Part shown: positions 11,690 through 24,644 of the stretch, piece by piece
Layout: every line of letters starts with the position of its first letter
How positions within the stretch are numbered: the first letter of the stretch is position 1
Source of the DNA: Madurella fahalii
Taxonomy: Eukaryota > Ascomycota > Sordariomycetes > Sordariales
Direction of reading: 5' to 3'
Assembly: GCA_029876055.1 (NCBI GenBank)
Contig: CM056874.1
Coordinates: 4,898,001-4,962,000, forward strand
Length of the DNA stretch: 64,000 nt
Notes under the pieces: generated by a model
What the model was told of the DNA's origin: nothing
The model's input: only the letters and a program-made list of their open reading frames with translations
Database searches by the model: none
Made by a program: the position numbers and the translations under genes

Positions 11690-12399
11690 GCCCTCGCATG
11701 CCTTGCGAGATGGAATCGAGTCCGAGCGGGTTGCGAGAGGCCAAGGAGCAAGCGGCAGTTTAAATAATGATAAAGTTCGCTCGCTGCGTACCTACGTTAG
11801 GTCTTTAACCCGTCAGCCTGTCGATCTTGGCGTGGTCGGCCGCACCGATCCTCGTGCGGGAGAGTTGGCAAGGAGGCCCGTACTGCTCGGAGGACGGTGT
11901 ATGCAGTAGGACGCAAACTGCAAAGCAACAGTCGATTTGTATGCAGTGTCTGGGGTTGCCCAGGCACATGCGCCAAATGGTCATGGGCCCCACTGTGCAG
12001 GATGGCTATATTGACAGGGGACAGTCCGTTGTGGCACCAGGCCTCCCGTCCCGACCCAGAATGAACGCGATGTGCCACAGGCACTGTGTAGGTATAGAGG
12101 TGCAGCCTATTTATCTGTAGTACAACCCGTAAACTCATGATAGAAAATTTAGTAGGCAAACCGAGATGTTTCACACCGCCGACTAGCAAGGGTGCTAAGG
12201 TGGTGTATACGCTCTCCCGGAGGCCTTGGTGACAGCGCAGGCTACGGTAATCCGCGCCACAGCTTGCACTGTATACACGAGGCTCGCATCACCGTCCACG
12301 CGGTCCCCGAAATGCATTGCCCTATCATCGCAAGAGAAGCTGGCTGAGATAACAGTGATAGTATACCACTGTGGCTCCTACAAAACTATTCTTCGTAGT
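11690..12399. other. intergenic region between divergent genes
   Basis: Divergent promoter region of ATG11 (-) and the CENP-H gene (+). ORFs in it are short and without motifs. A CGTACCTACGTTAGG block lies at about 11788. No gene is recognised. Confidence 0.5.
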
Positions 12400-13197
12400 A
12401 TGGCATCCAACCGTTCCACTCCCGCGTTCCCTCTTACGGAGACTGAGTCGCGTGTGTTGGACCTGTATGACAAATTGCATCAACTCCGGCTCGAACTTGC
12501 CCTCCTCAAGTCCCGGCAGAACTATGCATTATCATCAGCTCCAGGTGAGAATCCCCACGCCCGCTTACCCTTTGAATCCAAGTGTTTGTTCTAACACTCA
12601 CCAGGTGATGCCTCGCATGTACTGGTTGCAGAGGGCCAGATGGCCGAGCAGCAGATACGACTTCTAGAGGCAAAAGGGATGCTCTCGTTGCGAGACAATG
12701 TTGTGGAAGGGGTGACAGTAGTCAAACCCATCTTGAACGCTGTTCACCATGCTACCGACGCCTCGCCGCTTGAACGGTATGTAGAGAGTTTGCAGCGACA
12801 GCGATGAGATGGCTGATCAGAAGGAAGAGATCTGTTATCCTACATCGAACAGCGCGACTTGGCCGCTGTCGAAGCAGCGGCCCTGTGCTCGGGTTTGCAG
12901 GCATCTAGAGATCGTCTTGCGGAGCTCCAAATCGAGAGTCTCGGCACCAGTCATCGAAACATCAAGTTGGCGTCGGAAGCACTACAACTGGCGGCCAAAA
13001 CCCGTGAGCATGGGCCAGAGTTTGTTCAAGCTGAACGGTTCAAAAGCGAGGTGGCTGCTCTGGAACGCCGGGTTAAAACTAGCCTTTATAGATGGCGATT
13101 GATGAAGGGCGCAGCAAGTGCCATCGTAGCTGGAAGCGGTGTCGACTGGGTTCGAGACGAACGCTTAAGAGGTCTTGTTCTCGACCCTCCAGACTGA
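12400..13197 (+). CDS. centromere protein H-like inner-kinetochore subunit
   Basis: Three exons, 12400-12544, 12605-12776 and 12828-13197, give 228 aa; each junction has consensus GTGAGA or GTATGT donors and closes in phase. The protein is almost entirely helical and coiled coil, with E/Q/L-rich heptads from about residue 15 to 190. It ends with SLYRWRLMKGAASAIVAGSGVDWVRDERLRGLVLD (read in two parts), which is the hallmark C-terminal motif of the CENP-H family (Fta3 in fission yeast). CENP-H works in the CCAN with CENP-I and CENP-K to link CENP-A chromatin to the outer kinetochore. The length matches other fungal members. The neighbours are unrelated housekeeping genes. The assignment rests mainly on the C-terminal GSGVDW block. 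Confidence 0.85.
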
Positions 13198-14937
13198 ATA
13201 CAGATAGTAGGAAATGTAGTGCAAGCAAATTCTACATCAACATCATCAGCCGCAACCGCATTGCAACATCTGCACGGGCGTCCCGGGACCGCCAGATCTT
13301 GGGAGGGACTGCTGCTTGTGGACTTCATGGGATCCACCAACACCGCGTCGCGCGCCCGGCGGCCAAATTCCCCGCCTACGCGCTCGCTCGGTTCGTGCAA
13401 CCCTGGTAGCAGCTGCCCTGTGTACGAGCCAATCACAAAATGCCGCTGCAAGGAATGATCCAACCGTACCCACCAAATGATTCATATGATTCCGAAGAAG
13501 ATGGGGTAGCAGAAGCTAACAGCCTCGCTCTATTCTAGTGGAGATGAGATGTCTACATTCCGAAGCAGCTATGGCTGGTGACCGATTGCAAACTCCTGTG
13601 CCTCGATACGTTGCCGCAAGCATCTGCAGGTGGCCGATAAATAGCTCCTGGGCTGCTCTCGGCGGAGGGAAATAGATGGGGGAGCTGCCAGTTGGGGCGA
13701 CTGGCATTTTCTTGCGACAAGAGCCACCCAAAGAAAGGGTGTGATTGACCGAAAGACCAGCCCCCGGATAAGAGTGACGCGCGGAGGTACGTGCTCATAC
13801 CACGCTGCGCGCGGGCCACTGATATCCCCCATTGTATGGGGTACTTGGCTCACAGACAATTTTGGTGTCATGTTAGGTACCAACCAAGGATGGCCGAAGT
13901 ACCTACCATATTTCCAAATAAAGGTGTTGGTTGTCATCCTTCACCTCAAAGCCCCTTTGTGACATCTCCAAGAAGCATTGCAGACACGCTAACATTTTAG
14001 ACCAGATCTTATCCTTCTTTACCATCCCTTATCAAAACCGCTGGAATGCACCTAAATGTGTTCCGTAGTCAACAAAGCCCCCATTTGCCTATCGTGCGAG
14101 GGGAAGCTTACCGCAACAGGTACTCACTCTGTTCAGAATGCTACCAAGCATTTACGCAGTCGCCGGTCCAAGTTCAGCGTCAGCAGTCCAAGAACCAAGC
14201 ACTTGGAGTTCGGCGCGTCCGCTTGCTCTGGCAAATTCACCGATGCTCGAAGGGACGTGGTTTGGACATCGAGCAACCCGCAATCAATAAGGTTGGCAAC
14301 ATCACGAACACACCCCCAGCACCTGCGAGCAAGATGGAAGCCACATGAGAGTCAAAACTGAGAGAGCAAGGAACTTCGGCTATATTGTATGACGAAGTGT
14401 TGAGTCTACACTTAACCTTATGCACATACCACGAAGCAGGGTAAATTTTCAGGTACAATGGTATGTGGTGGAAAGAGCTGAGCCATAAAGTTAGCTAGCT
14501 GGCTGTCAAGCTCCGGTACCTAGCAGCTCAGGCAGGTACGGGAGCAGGGCGCCCAAGGGATAGGCACGTGTACAAGGTACACCGGCGCACAGTTCGGCTA
14601 GACAAGGACCGAAGTACCCTGTACTTGGCAGGCTTGGTCAGCGACGAACGGACACCCTACCTTACCACACAGGCTGAAGCAGTGTGTGAGTGGACAATGA
14701 GGGGGCGGCCTCGCCCCTCCCCCGAATCACGGCCAAAAAATCAGCCCGCCCTGCACCTTTTTTTTGTTGTGAGGCAGGAAGGAGCAGGCCCCCTCCCCCC
14801 TTCACTCAATCAGCCGCCCATAGTAAAATACGGGCAGAGGCGTCCCCCTCCCCCTCGCAAAATCTCCCTCTTCTTCTCCCATACAAACTGCGCACCACAG
14901 CACACAACTTTACATTACCTACACACAACCTCAACCA
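13198..14937. other. gene-poor region upstream of NHP6
   Basis: About 1.7 kb without a supportable gene. The last 250 bp (14700-14937) is strongly C/T-rich on the plus strand, as in promoters and 5' UTRs of highly expressed fungal genes. A short frame at 14056-14361 has an ICLSC motif but no start-to-stop structure that convinces. Confidence 0.45.
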
Positions 14938-15540
14938 GTGAGTACTTCTTTTCTCTGCAAATCTCTGCATATTCCCAAGTAACTCGCCCTCGGGCCTGAT
15001 TGGCCTCGCACCTTCATTGGAGCAATCTTTTCCCCATTTTCCTTGCGTTGCGCGCTCCGTGGCCGTCGCTGCTCCGCGCTGGTCATTGCCTCTTCTCTCC
15101 ACCCATCGCTTTTGCCTTGCAAGTGCATTCTCGCCGTCGGCTCCGCCAACACGGCTACGCATTTCGAATCCAAACAAACCGCGGGCTTCTTCTAACCAGC
15201 GGCGCAACCCCAACAGAATTTCACAACAACCCTTCGCTTTCCTATAGTCCCACTCAAAGTACGTATCTTAGTCGCATTGAACCCATCATGAGCTCCGGGC
15301 TGCTTTTTCGCGTCTGCAATCGCGTTTGCGACGCAGTGCGGCCGAGCAAGCGCGCCGCGCAAACGGAGCTCAATCGCGCCAAAGGCCCCCCCGGTTGCCC
15401 CTCGCGTTGCTTTTTGGAGGATTGCTGCAATGCAAATCGCTGCGCTAAACCGCCACTTATACTCTTCCCTACCACCACCTATCTCTGTGCATGCAATCTG
15501 CTGGCGACGGCGGCTAACATATTTGTAGTCTTCAATCAGT
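14938..15540 (+). other. probable 5'-UTR intron of NHP6
   Basis: A consensus donor CA|GTGAGTAC at 14938 follows a C/T-rich leader, and an acceptor AATCAG at about 15534-15540 lies 4 nt before the NHP6 ATG; an alternative acceptor is TTGTAG at about 15529. An intron of roughly 600 nt would join the leader directly to CACCATG. The open frames across this segment are then chance. This is inferred from splice signals only. Confidence 0.4.
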
Positions 15541-15544
15541 CACC

Positions 15545-16076
15545 ATGCCTAAGGCAGCTAAGGGCAAGTCTGGCAAGGTCGAGAAGCGCCGCAGTAAGAA
15601 GGGTAAGTGAGCTTTTGGCGTGTTGGTTCCCTAACCGAAATGGCAAGGAGAAGACCAGATCGTCGGGTGCAGTTGTCTTCTGCCCCACCATCTCCCCAGC
15701 TTCTCCAGACGCGTCAAGCGCGTGTCATCCGAGGTCACAGGCTTATCAATCGTCGCAGACCCCAACGCGCCCAAGAGAGGCCTCTCTGCCTACATGTTCT
15801 TCGCCAATGAGCAGCGCGAGAATGTGCGCGAAGAGAACCCTGGTGTCTCTTTCGGCCAAGTTGGCAAGATCCTCGGTGAGCGGTGGAAGGCCCTGAGCGA
15901 TAAGCAGCGGGCCCCCTATGAGGCCAAGGCAGCCGCCGATAAGAAGCGGTACGAGGACGAGAAACAGGCGTATAACGTAAGTCTCCTCTTCTCACACATC
16001 GAGCAGTCCGGAGTTCTAACAAGTCATGGCTAACAAGAACGCTCAGGCCGACGGCGACGAGGAAGAGTCTTCTTAA
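15545..16076 (+). CDS. NHP6: HMG-box non-histone chromosomal protein NHP6
   Basis: Three exons, 15545-15602, 15759-15976 and 16047-16076, give 101 aa, the usual size for fungal NHP6. A Lys/Arg-rich N-terminal arm ([14 protein letters not shown]) is followed by one complete HMG box: [19 protein letters not shown], then [18 protein letters not shown] and [14 protein letters not shown]. The tail is acidic (DGDEEESS). The protein bends DNA in the minor groove and works with FACT and chromatin remodellers in the nucleus. The 156-nt first intron is long for this window. The last acceptor is chosen as GCTCAG at 16041-16046; an alternative CTAACAAG acceptor nearby would add Asn-Ala-Gln. The start is the first ATG after the likely 5'-UTR intron and has a CACCATG context. 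Confidence 0.95.
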
Positions 16077-18298
16077 GCGCACTCTATTCTCGCCACCCGT
16101 TGCGCTCGCGACAAGCCAGTCTTGATAAGATGACATACAGTCAAACAAGACAATGCGGTCAGCACGAGGCTTTCTTTTACCCTTGTATCTTTGGGACGGA
16201 CGGTGTTGCTTGGGACAGTGCAATTGGACTTTGGTGCTTTCTTTTTCTAGCATGGTTTCGCACGAGGTTTACTATGATCTGAGGAAACTGGAGGGCAGGA
16301 TTCCAGGATTCCTTTGGTATGGATGGCGGTTAGTCCATCCCAGTGGAGATAGGGCGCAGCGTTGGACCCTATGATATGTATAACAAAGACCTATTTTCTT
16401 TTTTGATCATATTCGGGAGCATCTGAGGCCCCGGCCGATGCGATCGAATGTTGGATGAAAAGCCGGGTCCGTTATGCGTTTGCAGCCTCTTGGCCCCGTT
16501 GCAATGTCCATAGCATGGGCCTCGCAGAGTTCCAGCATTCCCATTGGCATCTTTGAACTTGTAGTGTGGGCCGAAGTCTGGATGCTTAGGGGACTCGTCA
16601 ATTTCGGGTCCCATCTGGATAGATATCGCCGTGTTGCGTTCGCCGGTTCCCAGCCTCTAGTTCTATCCACAGGGCTTGGGGCTTTGTACCGTTCTACACC
16701 TCCACGCGGGGATCCGACAGATACGCACGCAAGGAGGGAGCGGGCTTGAGTCTCTTAAAAGTTGTGAAGCATGCGGGCGACCCTGATTCGCGGTGCATGG
16801 GTCGGTAGCCCCATCGATCAAATCACCCATTCTTGGCGCGACGAGAAATACGCAGTAGAACTGCTTGCCTGTACGTACGCGTAATCTTGGGTGATGGCAA
16901 CTAAAACTATCTGGAGCCATCTTCATCGACGGGGGGCGTTTATCAGGAGGGCCAGCGAGTTCCTCGAGATCTCACCTAACCCACCTTAGGTACGTACCTT
17001 TCATCTTGCTGCCCAATGAGGGCTTCCCGGCTGGTTCCGTGACCTCAAATTCCGAGCCGTCTCTAGTTCCCTCCAATATCTTTCACCCGTCGCCGACATC
17101 CCCCGCTCCTGATCAATGGCCCCTCACCAGTCAGCGCAATGCAGGAAAGTCGAGGAACTGCAAGGCGTCGGCATGGCCTCGAGCATCTGGGCGACAAACA
17201 GAAGGTCATTCTAGGAGCTCCTATACCATGACCGCTCCCGCTGCTCTCTCAAACTGCACGACCCATGCATGTTTCGCTCGATTGGCCCTCTTTTTCACAG
17301 TATGGTGCCAACGACCCATCGCTCCCGTAGCTGTCGCCTCGGTTCGCTTCTCAAGCCAAGTGCAGAAACCGTCCTAATGCACGTCTTGGGCCCTCCGCAA
17401 CAGAGACGATTGGACTGGCTTCGTGGCAGCCTCTGACTCCTCCGGCTGCCACCTCACCTCACATTCTCACATTGCTGCATTGCAGCACCCGTTACGCAGT
17501 GTCGCTGTTCTCATTCGACATTCGTCACGCCAGCCTCTCGCATCCCGCGGTTGATCCGGCATAGGCAATCATTGCTGGCCGGTAAACCCCCCACACCAAC
17601 AATCCCCAGTCCTGGTCGGCTCTGTCGTTTTTGCTTGACGAGCCTCTTCCACTCGTTACTTCGATGCCCAATCTGTGGGCTTGACTTCTCTGACTGCCTC
17701 TATCTGTCCCAATGGTACCAGCTTTACTCTCTCGGCAGTCGTAGGTGGTGGTTACCACACCCAGTTTCCCAATGTCCTCTTGGCCGGGGGTGGGCCAGTG
17801 GCCGTATCCCTGGGTACGGGCGGTGAAGCCGAGATTCGGGTGATATTAATTTGAGGCTCCGGTTCCCAGCGTGGCATGACAAGTTTCCTTGTCCTCAGCC
17901 GGTGGTGTTAGCGTGGCCGCCCCCGGGCCCCATCCCTTCCCAAGTCTTGTTCCCACCGCCGCTTTCTCCTCACTCGTGTCCATGGAGCTCCATCCCCACC
18001 CTCTACCTCGTCGTTTCAAAACTCTTGCTCCCTTCCTCGGGTAGCACCAACGCTCTCTTACCTTTGGTATCCGTTATCATGGAGTAAAGCACCCTGCCAA
18101 ACGAGCAGGACCAGGTCTAAAGAGTGAACAGGGTTCGGTGAAGTAACTCTGCGCAACGCCGGCCGAGAACACGATAAACATGACGTTCGAGGTCCGCCAT
18201 GGGCCGACACCCTCGATCAGATCCGTCATCCATTGCTATTCGACCCGATATCGCAGTTGACCGTTAAGTCACATCGCAATACGAGAAAAGAGGCAAGG
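16077..18298. other. gene-poor region, C/T-rich in its second half
   Basis: About 2.2 kb with only short motif-free ORFs. The segment 17380-18090 is rich in C/T runs on the plus strand and may be the promoter and leader of the next gene. No RNA gene or repeat was found. Confidence 0.45.
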
Positions 18299-20350
18299 AT
18301 GGAGCAACTCGGCAACGCCCACGTCTCTGTTGAGACGCACCTCCTCCGAAGCTGCTGCCGTGAGGCCGAGCGGGCCGACATCGTAGCTCTGGGTCTGGAC
18401 CAGCTGCGTGCGGCGCTCTCGGAGTCGTTCCACGCCCACCTCATAGCCCTAGCCGAGGAGATACGAAATTCAAGCAGGTTCTTACGCGATCTTGCCGATC
18501 GATCACAGGTGCACATCGCACGCGTTCCTATCGTTGCCAACTACTTGAACGTCGTGCTTCCCTGTCTATGCCAGACTCTGAAGGATATCACCGCTTATTA
18601 TGAAGACAAAACTCTATCAAGAGAGATACGGTGGCGCAAGATGTACCATAAGATGACCGAGGAGGCAGGCGGGCTTCCGCTGCCACAGCGCTTCGTGCTC
18701 TATAACCACTTCCTCGCGCTGTTGAAGCAGCTCTTGACGAGGTGAGTATGATGATCTAATCAGTCATGCCAACGCACTTTCTAAGCTAATGTAAGGTCAC
18801 CAATCTTCGACCTGAACACACTCGAGAACCTTCGTACGCGCGTCCTCAAACTGCGGGAGCAAAGAGGGATCCGTAAGCATTCGTAGCTCTTAGTACGGAA
18901 TGCATTCACTGACATTTTAGATAGCTCCGCCTCCAACTCAAGCTGGCCCTTTGGTCCGTCAAGATCTGATGTCGCTGGCGGTAATACAGGAACCAGTCTG
19001 TAACCCCGACGCCCCGTGTACCCCACATGCATAACCTAACATCGCCCCAGAATTCCCACTGGGCTGAGCAGATATTCTCCCTCCCATTACCGTCACGAAC
19101 AGAGCTGAGACACCTAAAGCCGTGAGTATAGCCATTCATTCTTTTGTACTTCGCATCAGACTGGTATCCTCACTAAGATTTTCCCAGCTCCAAATCGTAT
19201 GCTCCATTTTACCCATGGGGACATCTGAGTATACCACCAGACTCAAAGATACTGTTCAGGCGGTGAGTCCTAATTCGCCGCCAGGCTCTGCATTCCCAAC
19301 TGCAGCCGGCCTGTCCATCCCATCCAAAATTACAGCGTCTGATAGCTCGGTTACGACAGACCCTTTGACAACGACTTGATCTCAATCGTAGTGTTCCTGA
19401 ACTTGGCCAACCAGTCGCCTTATTACTTGATGAGAACCATGAAGGGGGATACTCCATGGTTCTCCCTACTCGGCGCTCATGAGCTTTGTATCGAGCGCGA
19501 AGGAAGTGCGCTACAGCTCAAGAGATGGAGCCACTCGGAGCAGTGTAGCAAGCTCTGGGCGGCGTTGTACTTCCTGACCTGGGAAGGTAATTACAGCAGT
19601 GGCAACTCCCATTGTTCATGCATCCCGCTAACCAAGCGCAGAAATGGTGCTGTTTTACTGCACATTTGTCGCCCTCAAGGCTCGGAATATGTTGACGGTC
19701 CAGATCCACCCGAACGAGTTCAGGCTGCAGAGAGAGAAACGGCTCTTCCAGGCGTACGTTCGATACCTCTTACCCACATTTACAAGACCGACAACGAAGT
19801 CTTCTAGTCCATGTTCGACTAACTCGGCGTTTGGTTAGCCAAATAATTGATGACGGCTTCAGACATTCACTCATCGTTTACGAGGACCTACAGACCCAGG
19901 GCTTGCGTCTGCATGCCGCCGTGTGGGAAGGCGAGCTCAGACAGTGCCCTGTGTGGACTGCATTTGGTACGGCTTTCCCCTCTTTTTTTCGGCCCTCTTC
20001 ATATGCTTTTTGGGCGGCTAACGACTCTTGCTTGTCAGTCACACATCAGTCCCGGTCACCGACATGGCTCAGCCGGCGTTCAAAACATCGCGTCTGGCTC
20101 AAGGACGTCCAGCTATACGTGTTTTGCAACACATATCGCCAGGAAAACATGCGGCAAAATAAATCAGGCGCCTTCGAGATCTACTTTGACCGCGTCGAAG
20201 GTACCGAGACCCCCACTTACAACTCTCTTGTCTGTGATGCTGATATGTTTGGTGAGCACAGCGGCCAAGAGGTTCAGAGAACTGTTCTTGGTCAGGTTGG
20301 CGTCACCTGAGTCATCCGAGAACGAGCCTGTCGCCGGACCCTCGGGGTAG
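18299..20350 (+). CDS. conserved fungal protein of unknown function (10 exons)
   Basis: Exons 18299-18741, 18796-18872, 18925-18980, 19051-19121, 19188-19262, 19360-19586, 19642-19753, 19839-19966, 20039-20200 and 20262-20350 give 479 aa; all nine introns have GT-AG ends and all phases close. The unusual density of introns and smooth reading through them support a real gene. Notable stretches are ITAYYEDKTLSREIRWRKMY, HWAEQIFSLPLPSRTEL, PWFSLLGAHELCIEREGSAL, EEMVLFYCTFVALKARN and QIIDDGFRHSLIVYEDL. I recall similar proteins across Pezizomycotina annotated only as hypothetical. There is no membrane segment or signal peptide. The last part has a PH-like feel (RHRVWLKDVQLYVFC), but I would not assign a domain. 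The N-terminal Met at 18299 is the first in frame after an upstream stretch with no ATG. Confidence 0.85.
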
Positions 20351-21173
20351 AGCCTCCTTCTTAGCCCGGTTATTTTCTACTCGACGCATCAATCTGCTTG
20401 CCAGCTACCACGAGAGCAACAAACCTAACGTTAAGGTGCTTGTTTTCTTAAGGAGTGTGGCTTCCCCCAACACGGGTCGATGAATTCTCGGTGCCACGAA
20501 ATTGCGATAACCAAAGTATAACGAGTCTCTGATTTCTTGGTGAGGGAAGGCATGTATGGAACGAAACTAGGCGTCATTTGCCGAACTAGTAATTAGCCCT
20601 CTGCCTTACGTACTTGATGACATCACGAATCCAGTTTGTCGGTGGGTTCCCCTACCCTAGTTGCCTATCGCAAACTTTCTTGTATTGTTCCGTACCCCTC
20701 TTTTTTGGCTATCATTCCACAGCCATCGAGGTACTCGCGGCGCTTGCATTACACGACAGGGCGTATTCGCCCGACTCGGGCCAAAACCTAAGTGGGTAGA
20801 CTCTTTGGATCGGTAAGGGATAGACAGAACAGGACAAATGCTCGCAACATAGGTGGTGGCAAGGTGGGTATACCAGTGAGTGGCCTGGGTAATGCAGGAG
20901 GAAGACCAGGTGCCGGTACTGCAGCCTGAAGCGCCCAAGATCACTATGGTCGCGCCACATCACGCCGCAGAAGGAGTGTTGCGGTCCCGTTTCGACGCCA
21001 TTTAAGAATGGAACGACGGTGGGGCAACGGGTGCACCGCAGCGCTGCGGGTCTTCTACCTACTTCTCCTCTGCCGGACCCAACAACCCCCTTCTCACACC
21101 CTTCAGTATAGCACCGTTTTCCAGAACAGCTCTCTGTTGATACAAGAAGCCGATTGAACCCAATTTCCCCAAG
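20351..21173. other. intergenic region
   Basis: An 820-bp spacer between two plus-strand genes. No gene is seen. It should contain the terminator of the upstream gene and the phosphoglucomutase promoter. Confidence 0.5.
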
Positions 21174-23215
<2,042 letters not shown>

Positions 23216-23371
23216 GCCGTCTCCGGATCGTCAGTACGGGGGACGCACCATGCCGACGAAAAGGAGGGATTGGACCAAAGTCAGGTTTAGTAATAGAATT
23301 TTACATTCCATTCTCTGAGCTCACGAAATATCTCCGGGGGCACGGGCACCAGGCGGCATAAAGGGGGCGGA

Positions 23372-24225
23372 TCAGGTCCTGCCAGGTTGGAAAATGGCCG
23401 TCTTGTAATACCTCGCCTCCTCGATGCTCTCGAGGATGTCCGCCCTTGCTTCGTGCAGGCATTTCTTGCGGGGAGCGGCCGAGGCAACTTCGGGACTGTT
23501 TGACTCGATTAGCGTCTTTGGGCAACAGCGGCCGTCGATAACTACATACCACCATCGCCGTGCAGCCTCTTTCAAGCTGCTGACGTCCAAAATACGGTAG
23601 TCTAAGTGATCAAGGACTTTTCTGTAAGGCTCCTTTCGCAAAAAAGCCCGGTCGGCGTGCACGCTGTTGCCAGCAAGGAGTGCTACGCCTCTGGCGGGAA
23701 CGTGCTTTTGGATGTACGCCAGGAGGTCATCGGCTGCTTGCTCTGGGGTCACCTTCGAATTAATGACAGTCGCGGTAAGGCCGCTCTCGCCATCTGTGAC
23801 CGGCGAAGCATGTCAGTCGTCCACTCTCTCATGCCAAAAAAAACGCAGAACGAAACATAGCGTAACCGGTGAGGGCGGAGAGCGGAGAGCTCTGGTAGTT
23901 CTAAAATCATACGGGAGTCCTGTACGTACGAACGCGGGTGCACCATTCATCCATCTGCTCCATCCGCTCCCTGGTCTGGTGCACCACCGCGCCGAAGCCG
24001 GAATTGTCGAGTAGATTCAACTGGCCATCCGTGATGAGACAATATATCTCAATGATCTCTTCCCTGTCTGGGTCAAGGCCGGTCATCTGGACCAAATAGG
24101 TAGGTAGTTAGTGATGTCTACCGGCCTGGCCCGGGATAAGGAATAGTTACCTCGCAGTCGATCCAGACCAGAGCATCTTGGCGCGAGGCAGAGGCGGCCC
24201 CGAGCCCGGTTTCGGGGGCAGACAT
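23372..24225 (-). CDS. REX2: oligoribonuclease (DEDDh 3'-5' exonuclease, REX2-type)
   Basis: Four exons on the minus strand, 24151-24225, 23930-24086, 23550-23793 and 23372-23495, give 199 aa, the family's usual core length. The DEDDh catalytic set is complete: D23 and E25 in WIDCEMTG, D125 in GNSVHADRAF, H173 and D178 in HEARADI. The enzyme degrades 2-5 nt RNA to mononucleotides, in mitochondria and/or cytosol. The third intron (23496-23549) is 54 nt, a multiple of three with no stop, so retention would insert 18 residues in frame; removing it restores the conserved join RRWCPE. The start at 24225 gives a short N-terminus without a strong targeting peptide. An upstream exon from an ATG near 24391 could supply one, but I could not fix a splice pair. 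Confidence 0.9.
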
Positions 24226-24644
24226 TTCCAGTTAAGAGCAGGATTGCAAAGCCTTTGAATAGTACTTGAGGCATTCTTGCAATGGTAAGGTAGGGTGGAG
24301 GTCCGGCACCGTGCGTGGTTCGCGTGCAGATATACTGTGGGACTAAGAACACCATGCCGCAGACGATGGTCAACAAAAGCCCACGAGCCATTTGACTGGC
24401 TGATCTCTAATCCGAGGGGAGGGGGAGTTAGAGGCCCCCAATCAGAATTCTAACATTACACACCTCGGCTGTACCTACTTAGCAGGTATGTGAGGCACGG
24501 CTTGTGTTGAAAGACACGGACAGCCCTCCCCCCAAACCTCTCTCAAAGCGTCGTTGGAATCAGCAACGTGCTCCTGCTCACTCACCATTCGCAGCGAGCG
24601 CGAACATTTGACTAGACGCGCTGTTTCCCCTGTCCTGATTTATT
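24226..24644. other. intergenic region between divergent genes
   Basis: Divergent spacer between REX2 (-) and the oxidoreductase (+). It contains GTACCTACTTAGCAGGTA at about 24471, an imperfect inverted form of the ACCTA/TAGGT motif seen in other spacers. The part next to REX2 may hold an undetected upstream exon. Confidence 0.45.

Noticed and set aside
14056..14361. possible small zinc-binding protein (ICLSC motif)
   Set aside because: Only one CxxC pair, no convincing second half or conserved block; cannot be supported as a gene.
15000..15896. 298-codon plus-strand frame overlapping NHP6
   Set aside because: It covers the likely 5'-UTR intron and reads NHP6 exons in the wrong frame.
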